Below, piece by piece: positions 24,010 through 36,737 of a DNA stretch of 60,000 bases. The stretch covers positions 11,758,501 through 11,818,500 of the forward strand of contig NC_134031.1 in assembly GCF_964204645.1 (NCBI RefSeq). Reading direction: 5' to 3'. The notes under the pieces were generated by a model that did no database searches, was not told the origin of the DNA, and saw only the letters and a program-made list of their open reading frames with translations. Position 1 is the first letter of the stretch; each line of letters starts with the position of its first letter. The stretch comes from Tubulanus polymorphus. Taxonomy: Eukaryota > Nemertea > Palaeonemertea > Tubulaniformes > Tubulanidae. The position numbers and the translations under genes are program-made.

Positions 24010-25168
24010 ACATACCATAGTCATGCACAAATATAAATGTCAATACAATCACTTTTTTTCATTGTTGTGTGTTGCGTGTTGCCTAGCAACATAAATCTGG
24101 TGCCTACATTTACTTGAAAATATACTGAAAAAAACTTTTAAGCTCTAAAAGTAATACTTTGACATTATATTTTTTCAAACAATTTTTACTGATAATACTT
24201 GACCATTGTTAGTTTACTTTCCTCAATCATCGGCCAATTCATTGTTGCCACACCGTTGCTATGGTTATAGGAAAACAGTACCCAATATCTATGAATTTAT
24301 CTGACAATCTTTGCATTTACGTTATCTTACTCTAAAGGTAAGTAAACAACATGTCTACAATAAATTATGGTTGCTATGGATTTTAGAATCCCCTGATATT
24401 CAAATTAAATTGTCATTGTTGTGTTTCCATAGCAACATGCTCCCGTTATTACTGTATTGTGGATATTTCGAAATTTGCCATAACTCTGGTTCTAGTACAG
24501 AGAAAAAGCTGATATTGGTGTCATTTCCTAGGTTTCCATAGACCCGGAATCCATTTCCGATGAGATAAATCCATTTAAATAAAGATTGAACGAAATTCTG
24601 ATAGTATTTTGACAAAAGAGCCCATTAATCACTTTACATAAATTCAGCTTTTAATACTTGAAATGAATTTAACTACATACATATTTGTATTTATTAAGGT
24701 CGCAACATTGTTAAATATAATATATCAGCACTTTTCACGAAGCTTTATAAAATATCTTTATAAATTATGTTCATTTTATTGTTTAGACACTGAAAGTTTG
24801 TACCACTAACATATTCTCACTTGTACTAATTATTCAGTCACATAAAGCCTACATATAAACTGTCAACTATTACAATACGCGAAACAGATATGATTCAACT
24901 ATTAATACAATAGTATCATAAATACATGTACTGTATTACACTTATTGTTTAATTAACACTATTTTGACCTATTTCAGAAGTTTTACAGAACTATCACACA
25001 TTAGAAACATTGCATCGCTATAATTACTACCATACATCATTACGATAACTATTACAATAGTATCACTACTTACATATCATAATTGTTATACACTATTTGA
25101 ACTATCACAAAAACTATTATTACAACAATATTCTTCAGAACTATTACAGGCATTATAGAACTATCCAA
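24010..25168. other. Intergenic/intronic AT-rich stretch
   Basis: 24060-24550 holds a group of X-box-like words. 24880-25165 is low-complexity sequence rich in ACTATTACA and ACTATCACA. No gene recognised. Confidence 0.5.
24078..24545. promoter_or_regulatory. Cluster of RFX X-box-like motifs
   Basis: Strong matches to the GTNNCC(AT)RGNAAC form are GTTGCCTAGCAAC (24078-24090, short spacer) and GTTTCCATAGCAAC (24423-24436). Weaker ones are GTTGCTATGGTTAT (24255), GTTGCTATGGAT (24370) and GTTTCCATAGACCC (24532). Function is inferred from motif shape only. Confidence 0.35.
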
Positions 25169-25808
25169 TTAGTCTGTATGTGCATGGCGGCATTCTCCTT
25201 TACAGAAACAAGATTTTATGCACTTCCCACGTTTCTTACATCTGCACCCTGCTTTGCAGCCTTTAATGCACTTGCATGAATTCAGTTCATCATAATCGGG
25301 AAAATCTGTTTTGTCCTTGTAATGTGGTACAAGTTTACCATTTTTATCTACCCAGGCTCCAGTCTCCTCAGGATTTTCCACCATGTAGATACGATTTGCA
25401 TTCAACCAAATTTTACATTGGTAGTTCGCTCTGATATAATGATAATGCAATGCGTCTCTGGTTGGTAGTAGCGAGCAAAGGTTTTTGGCCTTATTTTCAT
25501 ATAATGAAACACGAGCTTCCTCTAAAGCTGAAAATTGTGTGTCATACATTTTACAGACAAACTCTTCAACTTTTTCAAAACTTGTACCGCGGCCAATTCC
25601 AGAAAGCAGTTCTGGATGCTTAACGTAAATATCCCAAGCAGTTTTTTGCCAATGCCCGAGAAAGAACTAGTTGTGTCACATCCAGTTATCGCATGCCATC
25701 CTAAAATATTGTTTAAAACGTTTTCGCTTAGACTGTCCCTGATTTTACTGATGTCGTACACCTTTTTACCACTAATCATCAAAACGGTAGCATCGATGTC
25801 TGCTGTGT

Positions 25809-25812
<4 letters not shown>

Positions 25813-25847
<35 letters not shown>

Positions 25848-25848
25848 C
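25813..25848. repeat. CAG/CTG trinucleotide repeat in coding frame
   Basis: About 11 CAG units on the plus strand read as CTG on the minus strand and add about ten leucines directly after the ADDTDV motif of the pseudogene above. The family normally has only a few hydrophobic residues here (from memory), so this is an in-frame expansion. Confidence 0.9.
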
Positions 25849-28800
25849 GTCTGTATCGTCAGCAACAATGACTACTCGAGTTGCACCTGAAAAGTTAACA
25901 AAAATTGTAATTAGATTACAATAATAAAGTGTTTTGCCAATACTTTTGTGGATTTTGAGACAGCAAAATGGATTATAATGCTTACCTGCATCTACTGCAT
26001 GCTGCATGTGATAAATTATGCGGGTGTCAGCCTCCTCGTGATGGCATTCCAGATGCGGCAAAACCCCAGATGTAGTTGAAGTAGGAACAGTCCCACCACC
26101 ACTGACTAATATCTCTATACCACTGTGTACTTTCACCACAAAGTTGCTGAGAAATGTTACGAGGTCTGATATGTTTTCTTCTAGTGTGATGAATGCTTTC
26201 CAGTCCTGAAATTACATTTGAATTATCAACATCTATCATGTTATTAATAACTGCCAATGGTCAAACTGATGTTTAAACATATTATTCTGTTTTTATGATA
26301 AGAATTTCTGAAAAATAACTTAACAAACCTTTGGGACAGGCGTGTTGTGGTTGATTAGTTTCCTCACTCCAGGTTTTTTCGATCTTTTTTGGCGAGTTTG
26401 AAGTTTAATTGAATTACTTCCATTGTAACAGTCTAAGACAACGTCTATTCTGGATGTGTCATCAAGTTTGTTGGAACATGCCTGAAAAATTGATATAACA
26501 ACCAAGAATCAATATCATAATAAAATAACAATGCAAATCCAAAATTAAAGGTTACAAGAAATCGGAAATTGAGTCTGTGGGTAATTTATCATTATTACCT
26601 TCTCAAAGAATATTCTTCTATAGTCATCGAAGGATTTGCATGATGAATTTGCTGGACTCCCAAGTTTTTTGTATGAGGTCAACACCGTCTACAATGATGA
26701 TCGATTTCTCTGATTTTGTACTCTCCAGTTTACTTCTATCAGATACATCAATACCAGCATTTTTACCAAGAATTTCGAGAATTTTGCTTTTGGCTGTTTG
26801 ACGCATCTCTCCTGTTGTAGTCACTATGGCTGCTGGGTATTCTGCCAACTAATGATTTAATATAAAATTCATGTCTATATCACGTCCACCCTGCGGAGCT
26901 ACTAGAACCTTTTGGAAGAATTTAGCAGTGCTGTCATTAGCGGCTGGTTTTACTTTCTTTGAACGACTTCATCTTTGTAAACATCGGGAAACCTCTTTGC
27001 TTTCTCTTTGGTGATCGGATCAACGAAACTGTTGGATTTGTCCAGAAATCTACTTTGGATTATACCGTCCAACTTATTTTCGCCTTTCTGGTGAGCATTA
27101 ACCAAGTCATTCGTAATTGGCCTTGTCGCTACATCATTGCTTATCACAGATCGAATTAATCCACCAGGAGCACATTTAGGAATGATCAATTAAAATAATG
27201 ATGACATTTTTGTTATATTAATGACTAACATTGTAATTTATCAGAAGTGTAGTCAGATTTTGAATTGCTGTAACATCAGTATTAATTCTGCTGGGAAGCA
27301 TGTCTTTTCGTCCTGATATGACAGGACCTTCAACTTCAGTATCTTCGATGCCCAGTAGAACTCTGGTCTGCTGCATGGCATTAGCAGCTGCTGCCCATGT
27401 TATACAGAATTTGTTTCTGGTTTTCTCGTCAAGGGAAATACCAATGATACCATTTGCCATCTTACACGTTCTATTGATCCATTCCATTGCCTGGTCAAAA
27501 CTGACTTGATTAAACTTGTTGCTCGTTCTTTTAGCAACAAAGTTACCCCTGATAAATTCCCTGTAATTCAAATGGATAACATGGTAAGATTTTATGATAA
27601 TCATGACACTATCTGTTACATATTAGCAGATATTCAAAAATAAAAAATAAACCCGTGTCAAAAGATTTTGCATTAGTACAGTACGGTAATTTCAATTTAC
27701 CAGCCAAATAGAGCTGAATATTGATGAACTTTCTAAATGACAAAATTATTTTTTTCAAACGGCATTGTACCTCAAGATATCAGGTGCAGTGTTCTCCAAG
27801 TCAGTCATCTGTGCCAGGTACACTGGTCCCCAACGACTATAGTGGACATGGTCGTACCTTACCATCCATGGTAGCATTTTAGCAAAACTTTCTAAATGAA
27901 GTGACCAGTTCCCGTCTCTCGTCGCTCTGATGAAATCAAGCATCACTCCAACCATATTTATATAATCAAGCCATAACTTGTAATTATTTGAGTGTTCACT
28001 TTGGACATCATCGAATATTTGCAGTAGATGGCTGAACTTTGCATTCCTCAATCGATCTGCGAGTAACTTCATTTTGTCTAAAAGATAAAATAGTGTAGTG
28101 GAATTGAGCTGTAAATATCAGAATAAAATAAATTCGCAATTAAATATACACTGTTCAATGCCGACCAGTGATATATATTGCCAAGTCTTTACATTGGAGC
28201 TATTCAAGCCTGGGTAATTAGCTTTGACTATAATTAGTAATATGTTCGAATTTGCTTGCTCACTGTGGAATAACAATAATTGAATAATAAAATATAAGAT
28301 GATAAGGTCTTCATACTAAATTATTCTTACCATACGGTGAGTCTTTAATCTTGATAGATTCAATGAGACCTTGAACAGCACATATTATATCGCATGGTTT
28401 TGCTTTGTCTTTAATCCAGGTAACGAACGTTTCCAACCTAATTTTATTCACAGCTTCAAAGACAAGTTGATGGCCTCTCTTTGCTCTATAATATGCCTTC
28501 CCCTCTAACATTGCAGTGACATTGTGACTGGCAAATAATCCGGACTTTGTCCATAAGTCTTCTAGTTCTGCCCCTGCCATGTGTTGTCCTATGACCTTAA
28601 GAAAGTTAAAGAGTATATGAAGGTGACCAAGCATCAAAATGACGTGTTCGTACTGCAGGTTTTCTGACACAATTTCCTGGGCCAGACTGTAGAGTGGTTG
28701 ATCGGCACACATAACAGTGTATTTCTGATTTAGTTGTTTCGAGCACTCCATAAACCTGTTTAGTACTTTTATCATTGTATCTCTGTTTTGAGACTGCGCA

Positions 28801-30593
28801 TTTAGAATAGGTAGGATACCAACATTAGTTTTTTCTTGCAGTACCGGTTGTTGATCACAGATTTCAAAGAATGGGGCCCACATCGGCACAACATTTTGAT
28901 CATCCAATATCCTACTCATCAACCATATGTCGGTCGCTTGGCGAGATATATTGCATACATCTGATGTTTGGAGCATTTCACTGACTACATTAGCATTAAC
29001 TGTAGGGCTGGACCTCTCAGCTGAAAAAACACCATTCACGATTTTTCCTATGAAATGAAAGCAACAGTTTTTAAAATCAATACCCATTTATGTTTCCCTA
29101 TCAGGGCTACCACCGTCATCTATTAATAAAATGCTAAGGGGCAACTTAGTTTAGTCAACATTCTAATAATGTAATTTTTAAGAAAGAAATATACTAATAA
29201 TGCCATTCTACACAAGAGGACTAAGAGAAAAGCTTAGAGCCTCAGAGAAAAGGTATTTCTAAAAGAACTGGTACAACCCCAGTGTACCGAAAAAACACTG
29301 TCGTGGCATGCTTACTTGGCTGACTTGAATTCTTTATCATGTTGTACTCTTTTAACGTTTCATTTCGGGCTCCACTTCGCACCAACTTCTTTCTTGGTAT
29401 CAAAGAACTGTCAACTATGCCCCTTTGCCATAGAAGCATTTGTGTTGCATGAAGGGTGTCTTTCCCATCAGGTGTACACTCATTAAGGTCAATGTTGTCA
29501 CATGAAGCTATAACCAGCCTCCCTGGTTCATAATGTTTTATATTTGAAAGGCTGAATCCAAGAACATGTCTATCGCACTTTTGAGCCCAAACGTCTACTT
29601 TTACTTAGTAGCCACTTGAGAATAATAAGCAATTAACGATATCAGCTACTTTTCCAGTAGTATACATTTCAAAACAGTCACTCTGAAATAGTATTCCTTT
29701 CAATTGGGTTGGTTTTCTATAGTGGCTGGTTCAAAGAGTCTACTATTGAAAAGTGACCATTTTGAAACATCTGGTTTCGATAGTGCACACTAGCAGTAGA
29801 GATGACTGTAAAACCACCCGCCTGTTAACAGTGACTTTGTGATAGTAACTCCTACCATAGCAGCTACTCTCAAAACACATCGTTTCTAAAAGTCAACTAT
29901 TGAAAAGTGACCATTTTGAGATCGCTTGCCAGATTCCCTGTTATAAATACACGGTAGCAACATATGCTTCAAATTTGCAGTGATACGTGACAATATAAAC
30001 ATACAGAAAAACTCTACTCACGCTATAGTTTGGGGTATAGTTCCATTAAGAGTAACTCAGTTAAGATCCGAAGATATTGTAGATACTCTTTGAGGATGTG
30101 AAATGTAATGAGCGATTCCCAACTCTGACCAATAAAAGTCGAATTAAAAATGTTTACAAATTGTCAATAGTTATGTAGTTTTAAGATAAATCGAAATTTC
30201 CTTCTTTTCATGAATTCAATTTGAACAAATGCAGCTATTTTCAAGCATAGGTCTGCATTTATTTTTGATTTAAATTCTTAGATTAAAAGCACAATCATGA
30301 ATTCAGGCTAACCTCTCATTGAAATGGTGGTTTATTTTCAACGGGGGCCTGGATGTCTTTGCATCTTAAATTAAGATGTGCATTTCGGAGTGTTCGAATT
30401 TCCCTGAATTCTAATTTCGCAAAATCATTAATTTTTTTTAAACAAAATATGCTTTATCCATGTGGATTTTAAAAATTCTAAGAGAGCCCATATTTGATCG
30501 AATTTAATAGAAGAAACTTTGTGTGGTATTCAAGATTTCATTTGGATTACGGTAACAGCCTTTGGTGATCGTCCCTGGGGTCATGAAGAAATC

Positions 30594-30830
30594 TCGAAAT
30601 AGAATTTTGAATGAAGAAATCTCGAAATAGAATTTTGAATATGATAAAATTTGTTAAGGTGAAACCGCAACGTTTCGACTGTTGACTAACAGCCATCATC
30701 AGGTGGAATGTAGGCATTCCTAGTGAGAAGGCCTTTTAGTCAGATGGCTGTCAGTCAACAGCCGAAACGTTGTGGTTCAACTTTAATAAATTTCATGATA
30801 CAAAATTCTATTGTGGAATTTCTTCATTTA
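30594..30830. repeat. Foldback repeat inside the long-TIR element
   Basis: Inverted arms share GAAACGTTG and CTGTTGACT words and outer GAAATTCC/GAAGAAAT ends. ATGAAGAAATCTCGAAATAG is also directly duplicated at the left edge (30593-30630). The central part resembles the foldback at 16055-16304, with the arms facing each other. Confidence 0.7.
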
Positions 30831-31857
30831 TCTACAGTTAACACGGTTTAGAGTATTTTATTCGACTTCTTCGGGTCCTGTCGCCGTTTAGATAGAAAAT
30901 TATTTACTTTTCGGCACAGAAGGGATATACAACCGAGTTTGTCGCTATAAGAGGGATTCCCTGTATATCTGCACCTTAAAGCGGTACCCTTGTTGGTTCT
31001 AGCCCGCATTCGCTTTCAAATTCAAGTAACGTTGGTTTACGATAATTTTAGAAAAAGAGTTTAGTTGGAGAAAACTGATGATTATCTTATAATTCAGCGG
31101 ATCATTGGTTCATCGATTCGTAAAAACAAAATCTCTCATAGAGATATTGCGGTGCTAAGTTTATTACTATTAAGAGAGGTGATTACTTTTGGTTCGTGAT
31201 CTTTAGGTGGTTAGTGCAGTTAGTTCATTCGTTCATCAATCACTGTCTAGTTAGCCAGTGTAATTGACCTGCTGACCGATAGCTGCTGCTGAGTTTTTGA
31301 TAACCTGTATAAACAATTTACTCAACAAAGTAGGAAAGTATGTGAAACTGAAATTACAGCCTATCACATTTCTTTCACTTCTTAAGCCAAACGAAGTTTT
31401 CTCTATCAAATGAAATTGCTGATTTCAAAATTACGCGAACACTCAACTCTTATACGCTAATCCTTTGATCTTTCATAATAGTTGGTAATTTCATTTCAAC
31501 CAAACTATATAACTACGAAATAAGATTTTGATTAGGGTATCACTTCTAGCAAGCGATAAAACGATATTCAGAGAACCGCGTGACAAAGTGAACATCACAA
31601 GGATTACTTAAAAATCGTTCGTATCGAAATTAACAATAAATTCAAGGTTAATTCTAAGTATTTTAGATACATTTTTTTCGTAATTCATTTTCTGAACATA
31701 TGATTTTATTTGTATATTCCTCTCTCATATACCCTTAAAAACAAATTAAGCCTAAAAGATAAATTTATTTTTTGCCTTTCTTTTCTACAAAATTAAAGAT
31801 TTATGAACGCACCAGAATGTTTATAATTCTAGGACTGGCACTATATTTTCGTATTAA

Positions 31858-32657
31858 AGGCCGAGGAGTATGGATGCTAGTTAACCGGGTGGCAAACACT
31901 TGAGATCGGCCGTCCCACTAACTACAGTATCTTGTTTATAATGTTTAGAGTGAGCAAGGTTGGCACACAACAGAAAAGCAGGTCACACACAGTTAAATTT
32001 GACAAATTCATAAAAGTTTTCATATCAAGTTCTAAACTAATTTTAAGTAATCTAGTCATAGTGGGAATGAAAATCTGATGCTAGCGATCTTTTTTTGAAG
32101 GGATAGGGCCAAGATTAAAGATTTTAGAGACATTTCAAATTTTTTGAAAATCATTAATTTTTATCCGATTTCGATGAAATTTGGACACAACATTGATGGT
32201 AGATAGCTAAACAAGTGTACGAAATTTCAGACTGATCCATTGACCATGAAAAAAGTTTTGATGTTGCCAAATTTTGGTACTATGAATGAGGCTATGTTTT
32301 GTTTATGTATACTGATGACTATAGGTATCAAGTTACTGTTCATGTGCTCTGTGAGCTACACTAATTCACTGGATAACTCCTCCCTCTATGTCATTCAAAG
32401 ATTCAAATTTTGAAGGAAATACCAACTAAAAAGCTTAATTTCTCGTAGAGGAGGGCCTAAAACACATTTTTGACTGCAGAAATGAATATATTACACATTA
32501 ATACATATGTCTGACAAAAAGGAGGGTCCAAATCGGATAACTGACAGAGAAAATAGGAGAATTCCAGTTTCAACCGTTGGAGCTCTCCACTGCACTATTG
32601 CTTCATGGGTACTGCCATCTTTGACATTGATTGGGCTTTTATACTGCTCCTCGGCCT
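31858..32657. mobile_element. TTAA-flanked MITE, 800 bp, nested
   Basis: The terminal inverted repeat is AGGCCGAGGAG/CTCCTCGGCCT, with the TTAA duplication at 31854-31857 and 32658-32661. The uninterrupted paralogue at 6012-6015 (and 7033-7036) shows a single TTAA, which proves the insertion. No open frame. TTAA targets are typical of piggyBac and Kolobok superfamilies. Confidence 0.92.
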
Positions 32658-33709
32658 TTAATGGATTTAATCCATGATGATATAATTTAGGGGATTCTCA
32701 GCAACTCAAAAACTTTGATTTTCTATTCACAGAACTGTATTCAAACCATACAGAGTTCTGTATACAAAGCAGATAGGGTTTAACAGTACCTTTGAACCTG
32801 ACACGAATCACTGCAAATCTTTAACAGATGCTGCTATTTTGAACAGGAAATTACCAAGCCATCTCAAAATGGTCACTTTTCAATAGTTGACTTTTAGAAA
32901 CGATGTGTTTTGAGAGTAGCTGTTATGGGAAGAGTTACTATCACAAAGTCACTGTTTACAGACGGGTGGTTTTACAGTCACCTCTACTATCGAAACCAGA
33001 TGTTTTGAAATGGTCACTTTTCAATAGTAGACTCTTCGAAACAGCTACTATAGAAAACCAACAGAATTGAAAGGAATACTATTTCAAAGTGACTGTTTTG
33101 AAATGTATACTACTGGAAAAGTAGCTGATATCGTTAATTGCTTATTGTTCTCAAGTGGGTCTACTAAGTAAAAGTAGATGTTTGGGCTCAAAAGTGCGAT
33201 AGACATGTTCTTGGATTCAGCCTTTTATTTGGTGGTATATATACACAATTGCCCGATATATTGTCTGTGAAATTCTTTTCCAGAGTATAATGGATGCGAC
33301 GTATTGTGTTAATTCCTATACAATGCCCAGCTGCATGGAACATGTCGACGAGAGCTTCCGATCTGGTTGCGTGATGTAACGATAGCCCTAAACCTACGTG
33401 TTTCGGGGTTAGTACATTCCCCTTGGAGGCCGCATATACAAGATCCTGGCCTATGCTACTTCTATTTTGCTTAGTCCTCTCTGTGTCATGTTCATTTTCT
33501 GGCTCTCTTTGGATAATGATCGACAATAATAAGTTCAGTGATTCAGGAATTATTTCACTAATTGCATCACAAATTATGTCAATGTATTCTGTTGAATGCT
33601 TAGAACCAGAACTCAAAATATCATTCCTAATTTTCAGTGCTGCTTGAATCAAAGCGTGTCTATCGTCCTCCATGTAACGTACTCCAATTTTGTCACCTGA
33701 AACCATCAT

Positions 33710-35199
33710 TTTTTATTGTATTCAAGACTAGGAAGAGTGGCGATCCATGTTCATTTGAATCCCTAAAAAGTTAGAACATAGGTGACTGAGACACCACGCT
33801 CTATTGCATTGCAGTTCACATTTCTCAATAAACAGAGGGAAAGAAAAAATATGACAACAATATCCCCAATATCAACATGCATACTGGCGAGTGCACTTTC
33901 CACTGCCAAACTATCAAGCGACCGACTTGTAAAATCGAACCTAACAAGATGCCAAGGCATCTAAGCCCGCTTGCCTGTGTGCTTAGTGAAGTCAATCACA
34001 ATAATATACACCCCAGTTTAATAATCTTAGATGATACAGCCTATAGTGTTTCAAAGTAGAAAAATTCTAAATGGACAATAGACCACCACTAAGACCCGGG
34101 GGAACAGCATCTAAGCCCGTATGGCCTTTGGCCAAGCAGGCTAAAATACATAAGCTATGCTAATTTTTTACTTCAAAATTCCCAAATGGAGCCGTCTATA
34201 AAATACATCCATGCTGTAGGGGAGGGGGTTTGATTTTTTGTGGATAAAAGAATATAAGTAAAATAGCTCAACATTATTCAATAATCAAATCTCTTAATTA
34301 TCCAAATGCCAATGCGGGTCACTGTCCAGTGAACAAGGGGAAGGGGGTTTAGATTATGTGGATTTTATTTGGACATAGGGGAGGGGCGTCTAATTTTCCA
34401 TATTTTGTGTGGACGTCTACAAACAATTATTTCTCTGTTCAAGAAAAAGCCAGGAAACAGATTATATTATTGGAAATCACTTAGCAACCTGAATGTGGAT
34501 GGGGAATTTGAGGAGTTCTTAACTTTTTGCTCTTAGGGGAAATCCCTTTTGAAACAGGTTAGTTTGGAAAAAAGGTTGCCACTGGCGTAATTAAAAATTG
34601 GCTTGAAATTTTATTATCTGTAACTATGGCAACATATTACTTTTTCAAATAAAATAGCAATTCCGGTTCGATATTTCGAGGTTTCTTTGAATTTTGGAGT
34701 GATATTGAAATCCGGTAAATACCAGTGGTAGATTGTGAAAACCCATTGCATGATATTTGTATTACTTAATCAATGAAAAGCGTCGGGGCCGCGCCAGGAG
34801 TTTTCGTGATTCAAGTAGCGCAATAGCCTACTTCGTGTTCGTCCACCTCAATTTTCACTCCGCCGATCTCTGACACGGCTCTGTCCCCGTCGGCGCTGTG
34901 ATTGCACTTTCGTACCACCAAAATTTTTTATTTCTATATCAGGGAGGTCTGGAGAATAAAAAAGTCAAAATTTGGATATCACATAGGCCTGATTTCATCG
35001 AATAAGTCGACCATGGTCGTTACGTTTCCGTACTTATTACACCACCTAAAACATTGTCACAACCAACATTTCGTTTACAGAAATCAGGTGTTCACGTGAA
35101 TCCGCGGTATCGTCTACTGTTTTACTTCTGGGTTTTATTTTGAGATTTAAAATTGTATTTCAAGATCGATTTCTATGAAATCTTTAGTTGATTTGGTGT
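33710..35199. other. Intronic stretch, no gene recognised
   Basis: Unique AT-rich sequence. 33955-34140 has GGCATCTAAGCCCG and a close variant. 34770-34920 is a short CpG-rich patch (GTCGGGGCCGCGCC, CCCGTCGGCGC) that stands out from its surroundings but shows no promoter or RNA feature I recognise. The upstream exons of the minus-strand pseudogene were not found here. Confidence 0.4.
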
Positions 35200-36296
35200 T
35201 TTGGAGGAATTTTTATTTGCTCTACAGAAAATTCATCTTTGACAATTGCGCAAGGTTCGCGAAAAAAAGGTTTTACCAAATCGGGTGTATGACCTTGATA
35301 TGCTAATTAGCCATGTGCCCGAATTGCAAATTCAATCAAATTTTATTCTGCCAAAAAATGTTAAATACAATTCGCTTTCCGAGAGTTAATGGTATGCTGC
35401 ATGGAACAAAGTTGTTTTGAGATGGGTCTTGAAGCTATTGAGGTCGAGAGATAACCATCTAGATAGTTCGTGAGAGTTCCAAAGTTTTGAAGACGCTTCA
35501 AGGTAATGTCTTGATATTTGTTTTATACATGAATCTACCCTAGACACATCTTCAGGCCAAAAACTGGCCCTGTCAGATTCAAGATGGCCGACTGGCAGCC
35601 ATTGTTGTTCGCCAAAATCAGCCCTTTTTACACATTTTTGAAGTTTTCGAGGAAAATTTTGAAGACACTTTTATCAATAACCTTGATCATTCGTATGTAT
35701 TTGTATCCCCCGAGGGCCCATCGGCATGAGAAAAATTGAGTCGATCGGACTCAAGATGGCCGTACTGTGACCTTTTTTGTTCCCAAAAATGTCAATTTTG
35801 GCCTGAATTCTGAGTACTGTAGCTTTCTAATGGTGCGCCATGTTTCATTGCAATTTGTAATGGGTATTCTTTGGAAAGGGATCTTTTTTATCCGAGAGGG
35901 TATTTTTGACCAGGCAATTATGACGCACTTGGCGGCCATCTTGGGGTCATCAGTACTCATTCGTAGGTGGAAAAAAAGTTTTTCCACATCATAATTGATA
36001 CTTAAGCATATTTTGCTACTATAATCAATTGGAAAGTTGTAGCTCATGACATGTTCTATGATCGAGGTGAGTTTCAAGCTCATTGGTTTTTTTTATGGCC
36101 ACCAGGGGGCGTTGAACAATACAATAACTTAGTATTTCTATATTACATTCGTTCCTGCTGTCTGTGTTAACACACGATTTTACTATGTAAATGATATTGA
36201 GCAGGGAGTGTATATTGATAAATATAACCCACAGATTACATCATTTATAAAAAGCAAATCTGACAGGCTGGCCATTGTGCCCCTTGGGGCTCTTGT
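35200..36296 (+). repeat. Interspersed hairpin-ended repeat (copy 2) with one 150-bp unit
   Basis: Blocks shared with 40700-41285 and 47560-48238 are in the same order (GTATCGTCTACTGTTTTACT slightly upstream, then the AT-rich middle), with an embedded 150-bp unit at about 36000-36160. It ends CTGACAGGCTGGCCATTGTG then CCCCTTGGGGCTCTTGTT at 36292. No coding content. Confidence 0.7.
36096..36114 (+). promoter_or_regulatory. CTCF-like motif within repeat unit
   Basis: TGGCCACCAGGGGGCGTTG matches the vertebrate CTCF consensus (TGGCCACCAGGGGGCGCTA) at 17 of 19 positions by eye. It is the best of about ten similar sites in the same repeat family. Binding in this species is unknown. Confidence 0.5.
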
Positions 36297-36737
36297 TGTG
36301 TTATGAATAAAGTATTATATAACTGATTATTAATGACATTCAATAAATAAACCTTCAAAGAAAGGTACCTAGTGTCTGACATTCTATTGAAAAATTCTGG
36401 ATTGATTTACCGCATAGTCTTTTCATAGTGAGCATTTTAGTATATGAATCAATAAAGATGATTGACAAACACGGGTGTGGTTGTCTCACTGTTGAAGATG
36501 CTCGATGTTAACAATAATTCTAACCACGTGCGCGATGAAAACAGGGACATCAAACTAAGAATCACTGAATTTCTTAATTACGTGTGATTTGAATAGGCAT
36601 CTGCGCTGCTTTTTCAAGAAGTCGAATCTTAATTGACTCCCATTGCATAGGCTGAAGCCATATATATATAAAGATTAATTGATGAGTGCAAAACTAACAA
36701 TGGTTGTCGGTGACGAGACATGACATATATTTCATAG

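Larger units (their letters stand above)
29547..33225. mobile_element. Long-TIR transposon (3,679 bp) inserted in an exon
   Basis: Inverted repeats of about 380-390 bp lie at 29547-29940 and about 32850-33225, starting AAAGGCTGAATCCAAGAACA on both sides. The 6-bp duplication TATTTG is at 29541-29546 and 33226-33231. Removing the element plus one duplication restores an open frame across the host exon (IPPN joins IKHYEPG). No transposase frame is present, so it is non-autonomous. Long TIRs with a 6-bp target duplication match Polinton/Maverick-type ends best, but several superfamilies remain possible. It carries a foldback at 30594-30830 and a nested MITE. Confidence 0.9.
25169..33696 (-). pseudogene. 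Multi-exon PIN/XPG-like repetitive-family gene, disrupted
   Basis: Exons read 5' to 3' on the minus strand: 33696-33226 continued at 29540-29316 (split by a transposon), 29047-28331, 28077-27771, 27560-27230, about 27190-26599, 26481-26329, 26205-25986 and 25886-25169. Most junctions have GT-AG and matching phase. Family landmarks are IGQDLVYAASKG...LTPKHVGLGLSLH, LMLGHLHILFNFLKVIG, GNWSLHLE, CHHEEADTRIIYH, VVIVADDTDVL and GWHAITGCDTTSSFSG, then a Cys-rich C-terminus (CKCIKGCKAGCRCKK). EEADTR with ADDTDV and GCDTT resembles the acidic residues of PIN/XPG nucleases (inference). Defects: frameshifts near 26960, 26650 and 25655 (the last in an A run), a stop near 26850, no clear acceptor for the 27190 exon, and the transposon. 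The 5' end was not found. The family is multicopy in marine invertebrates from memory. Confidence 0.78.

Noticed and set aside
34770-34920. CpG-rich patch as a promoter or RNA gene
   Set aside because: No promoter element set, no adjacent gene start and no recognisable RNA fold.
35751-36083. 110-codon minus-strand frame
   Set aside because: Lies in the interspersed repeat and 150-bp unit, where sibling copies are broken in that frame.
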